A stretch of 64,000 bases of DNA from Fratercula arctica (taxonomy: Eukaryota; Chordata; Aves; Charadriiformes; Alcidae): NCBI GenBank assembly GCA_947846985.1, contig CANTUZ010000007.1, forward strand, positions 32,492,355 through 32,556,354, written 5' to 3'. The notes beneath the pieces are model-generated. The model saw only the letters and a program-made list of their open reading frames with translations, had not been told where the DNA came from and ran no database searches. The position numbers and the translations under genes were made by a program. Shown here piece after piece: positions 61,548-64,000 of the stretch (position 1 is its first letter; each line of letters begins with the position of its first letter).

Positions 61548-64000
61548 GTCATCACTGTGCAAAGGAGTATGAAAGCCTTGAGAAAGGAACCTGTAAGTTT
61601 GTTGTCACATCGCCGTGCCCCGGGTCTCAGTATCACTGTCTGGATATCGTATACCAGGATATTGTACGCAGGATGGGCTGGATTGAGACAACACAGGTAT
61701 AGGAGCACAGCCTGGATTTAAGGCTTGGCAAAGGACAGGTGGTAGGTTTAGGAATAAATGGCAGGGAAATCACACGAGTTTGCTGAAGATTGGGAGTACC
61801 ATGTTAAGGAAAATGTAAGAGCTGAGTCTTTGCACTCTGTATTAGAGTGTGTGGGGTGTTAAGGATTTTGGGACAAGGATGGCCAGAAGAAAACAAGATC
61901 ACAAGGGCAGCCTGAGAGAGCTAGAAATAAGAAAAAGATTGTAGAAAAGTGGGACAAGCTGAAATGAAAGTGAACCGGAATCAGATGTTTGAGGAACAGG
62001 GTCTGGAACAAATTAGGCAAAAAGAATAGTTTTGGAACAAAAAGTTGGGGATAGCATAGAGACTAGACCATGGTGGTGGCTGGGAGGAATGGGAGAGAGT
62101 ATTAAGGAGGGAGGCAGACAAGGAAAGAACAGTTTGTTTACTTAAGGCACATTACCTGAAAGGGTGTTGCTTTGTTTGAAGGCATTATTTTCCATTGTTT
62201 TCACTTTGTGTCACGTAAGTGTCCTTGTCAGACATTAAGATGTTATTTCAGTTTTACAAATCTTAAGCCACAGTGCAGAAATCCATGCAAAATTCTCCCC
62301 CACTGCTGAACATCCAATGTGAGATACTTAAGGCTGAATGTTTTATTATGCTTTACATAGCACCTCATGTTGAAACTGATCACATTTGTCGCTTTAATTG
62401 TTCAGCACTTGGAAGGTGATATTATAAGGTATTAAATTTATCACGCAACAGAATGATGTACATAAGTAGCAGCCATCTATTAAAAGTACAGTTTGCCTAC
62501 TGTGATGCAAGAACCACCAGCAGATACAGAGGTGTGAAATCGTTTATCGATAGTGTGATCAGGTTCTGAATAAAGCCTCTTCCTGCGATGCATTGGCTTT
62601 CTAACATCTGCGATAGCTAACATGTAGCACAGACACGGTTCTTCCTCTTGTTTCATATCTGTCTGTCTGTGTAGTCTATGTTTTAGTATTTCCTAGTTCT
62701 TGAGTGCTTAACTTTGTAGCTAATAACACTAATACATTTTTATGCAAAACTAATCAGGGTTTCTCAAAGGCAATACCTACATTCATTTTATTAGCTTACC
62801 TGAGCCTTGTTACCTTAAACTACGGGGTTTTTTTTAATCTTCAAAACATCGTGGAAAAACATAATCTCATTGCACACAGGAGCACACAGAGATAGTGCAG
62901 CCTCGATGTAAGGAGGGCAATTGTGGCAAGACCACACAAAAGACCCCTGCAGGTGAGAGTGCCTGCCTGGCAGTTTGCCTGTGAGCAGAAAGGGAATTTG
63001 TAAGTGGGCTAAGCAGAGGGAGAGAGAGAGGAAATCCAAACTAGGCTTAGCGATGGCCTATAAAAGGTTTTGAGGTTAGTGAAAAGGCAATAGTATATAG
63101 TTTGGATATCTAGGCAAATAGTCGCAATGTGGTTACTGTACCCAGCTAGGTTTTATTATTATTATTTAGTTGTAAGTAGGTTTTGAACTCTTGCAAATAC
63201 GTTTAATAAGTTTCTGGTTATAGTGAACTTATCCAGAAAACAGCAGCTGGTATTTTAACTTTGAAGAGATTTTTTTAGAGTTGCATCAGATTCATTGCAC
63301 AAGACTTTGGTAAGGGGAAGTACAGAATAAGACTTGTAAATAATGAATTACTCATAACAGCTGCAGCGATAGCAAACTGTGCTTTATTCTGAGCATGAGA
63401 CAGTGCTGGCAGTGGAGATGCCTACCCAGGGCAGGTAGAATCTGCCTTAAGAGACTCCATGACCACTGTAGCAATCAAACCGAGTGCTAAAAGAAACTCC
63501 TTAGAAGGAGGATTATATTTGTGAATAAGGATCTGTACGGCTAAGAGGAACTACTAGTCAAAAAATCCAATTTAAAGTGACAAAATGGTATGTTCACATA
63601 GACTGCTTGGGAAAAAGGGAAAAGCTGTGTCATCTACAGAGCAATTAGATACCTTAATCTTTCTTTCTGGATTAAAACAAGAACAGGTAGCACCAGAGCT
63701 GCATTAACTCTGGATTACTTGCTGCAGAAGATGCATGTTCCAGGTACAGCAATCAACTGAAAAGATTGCGAAAAGGCCAGATATTAAAAGGCAAGCTACT
63801 GAGGGGAGAGAAACAGAAGAAAAGCAGGGAAAACCCAGTCAATTTAGGACTATTACCATGAAGTAAGGAAGGGATAGATACTCCCAGTGCAATGCAAGTT
63901 AGAATTAGGCATGCTTACCAGGAGCTAAGAATGGTCATGCCAGATGCAGGAAACCTCAGGGACTCTATTTTTGTCCACAGTGTGAGCTGCTCAGAAAAGT

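Larger units (their letters stand above)
60707..64000 (+). other. UPRT: UPRT intron 1 (partial)
   Basis: Begins with the exon 1 donor. It contains the rest of the CpG island, the hairpin, a short GT repeat at 61040-61053 and a CR1 fragment. I looked for exon 2 (expected to start with a motif like TSRGDFMFSADR) and did not find it, so intron 1 exceeds 3.2 kb. Confidence 0.8.

Overview
The window is vertebrate nuclear DNA, and almost certainly avian. It has large introns with GT/AG splice sites, low coding density, a CpG-island promoter, and at 61.2-61.55 kb a CR1 LINE 3' fragment of the kind typical of bird genomes. I worked by reading exons from conserved protein motifs and then checking splice sites and codon phase at every junction. 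All phases close for the exon chains reported. The species cannot be named from the sequence alone.

Three protein-coding genes can be supported. (1) Minus strand, 4.1-11.8 kb: exons 1-4 of a TMEM182-like four-pass membrane protein (169 complete codons). Its last exon lies beyond the left edge. (2) Minus strand, 23.9-49.2 kb: exons 1-11 of a plasma-membrane Na+/H+ exchanger of the NHE1/2/4 group (683 complete codons). The transport domain is complete and all key residues are present. The end of the cytoplasmic tail is unresolved. (3) Plus strand, from 60.4 kb: CpG-island promoter and first coding exon of UPRT (uracil phosphoribosyltransferase homologue). The rest of UPRT continues past the right edge.

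Layout: 1-11.8 kb, TMEM182-like gene; 11.8-23.9 kb, region holding the unseen 3' end of the exchanger plus intergenic sequence; 23.9-49.2 kb, exchanger; 49.2-60.0 kb, intergenic with no recognisable gene; 60.0-61.0 kb, UPRT CpG island and exon 1, divergent from the exchanger; 60.7-64.0 kb, UPRT intron 1 with a CR1 and a striking 37-bp near-perfect hairpin.

The most interesting reading is evolutionary. In human, SLC9A4-SLC9A2-MFSD9-TMEM182 sit together on chromosome 2, while UPRT is X-linked. Here an SLC9A2/4-type gene and a TMEM182-type gene, in the same relative orientation, sit beside UPRT. Both proteins look divergent from the human SLC9A2/SLC9A4 and TMEM182 proteins. I infer a second, paralogous SLC9A-TMEM182 block, probably from early vertebrate genome duplication, kept in this lineage and apparently absent from the human UPRT neighbourhood. 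The exchanger also combines an NHE2/4-like body with an NHE1-like CHP-binding segment.
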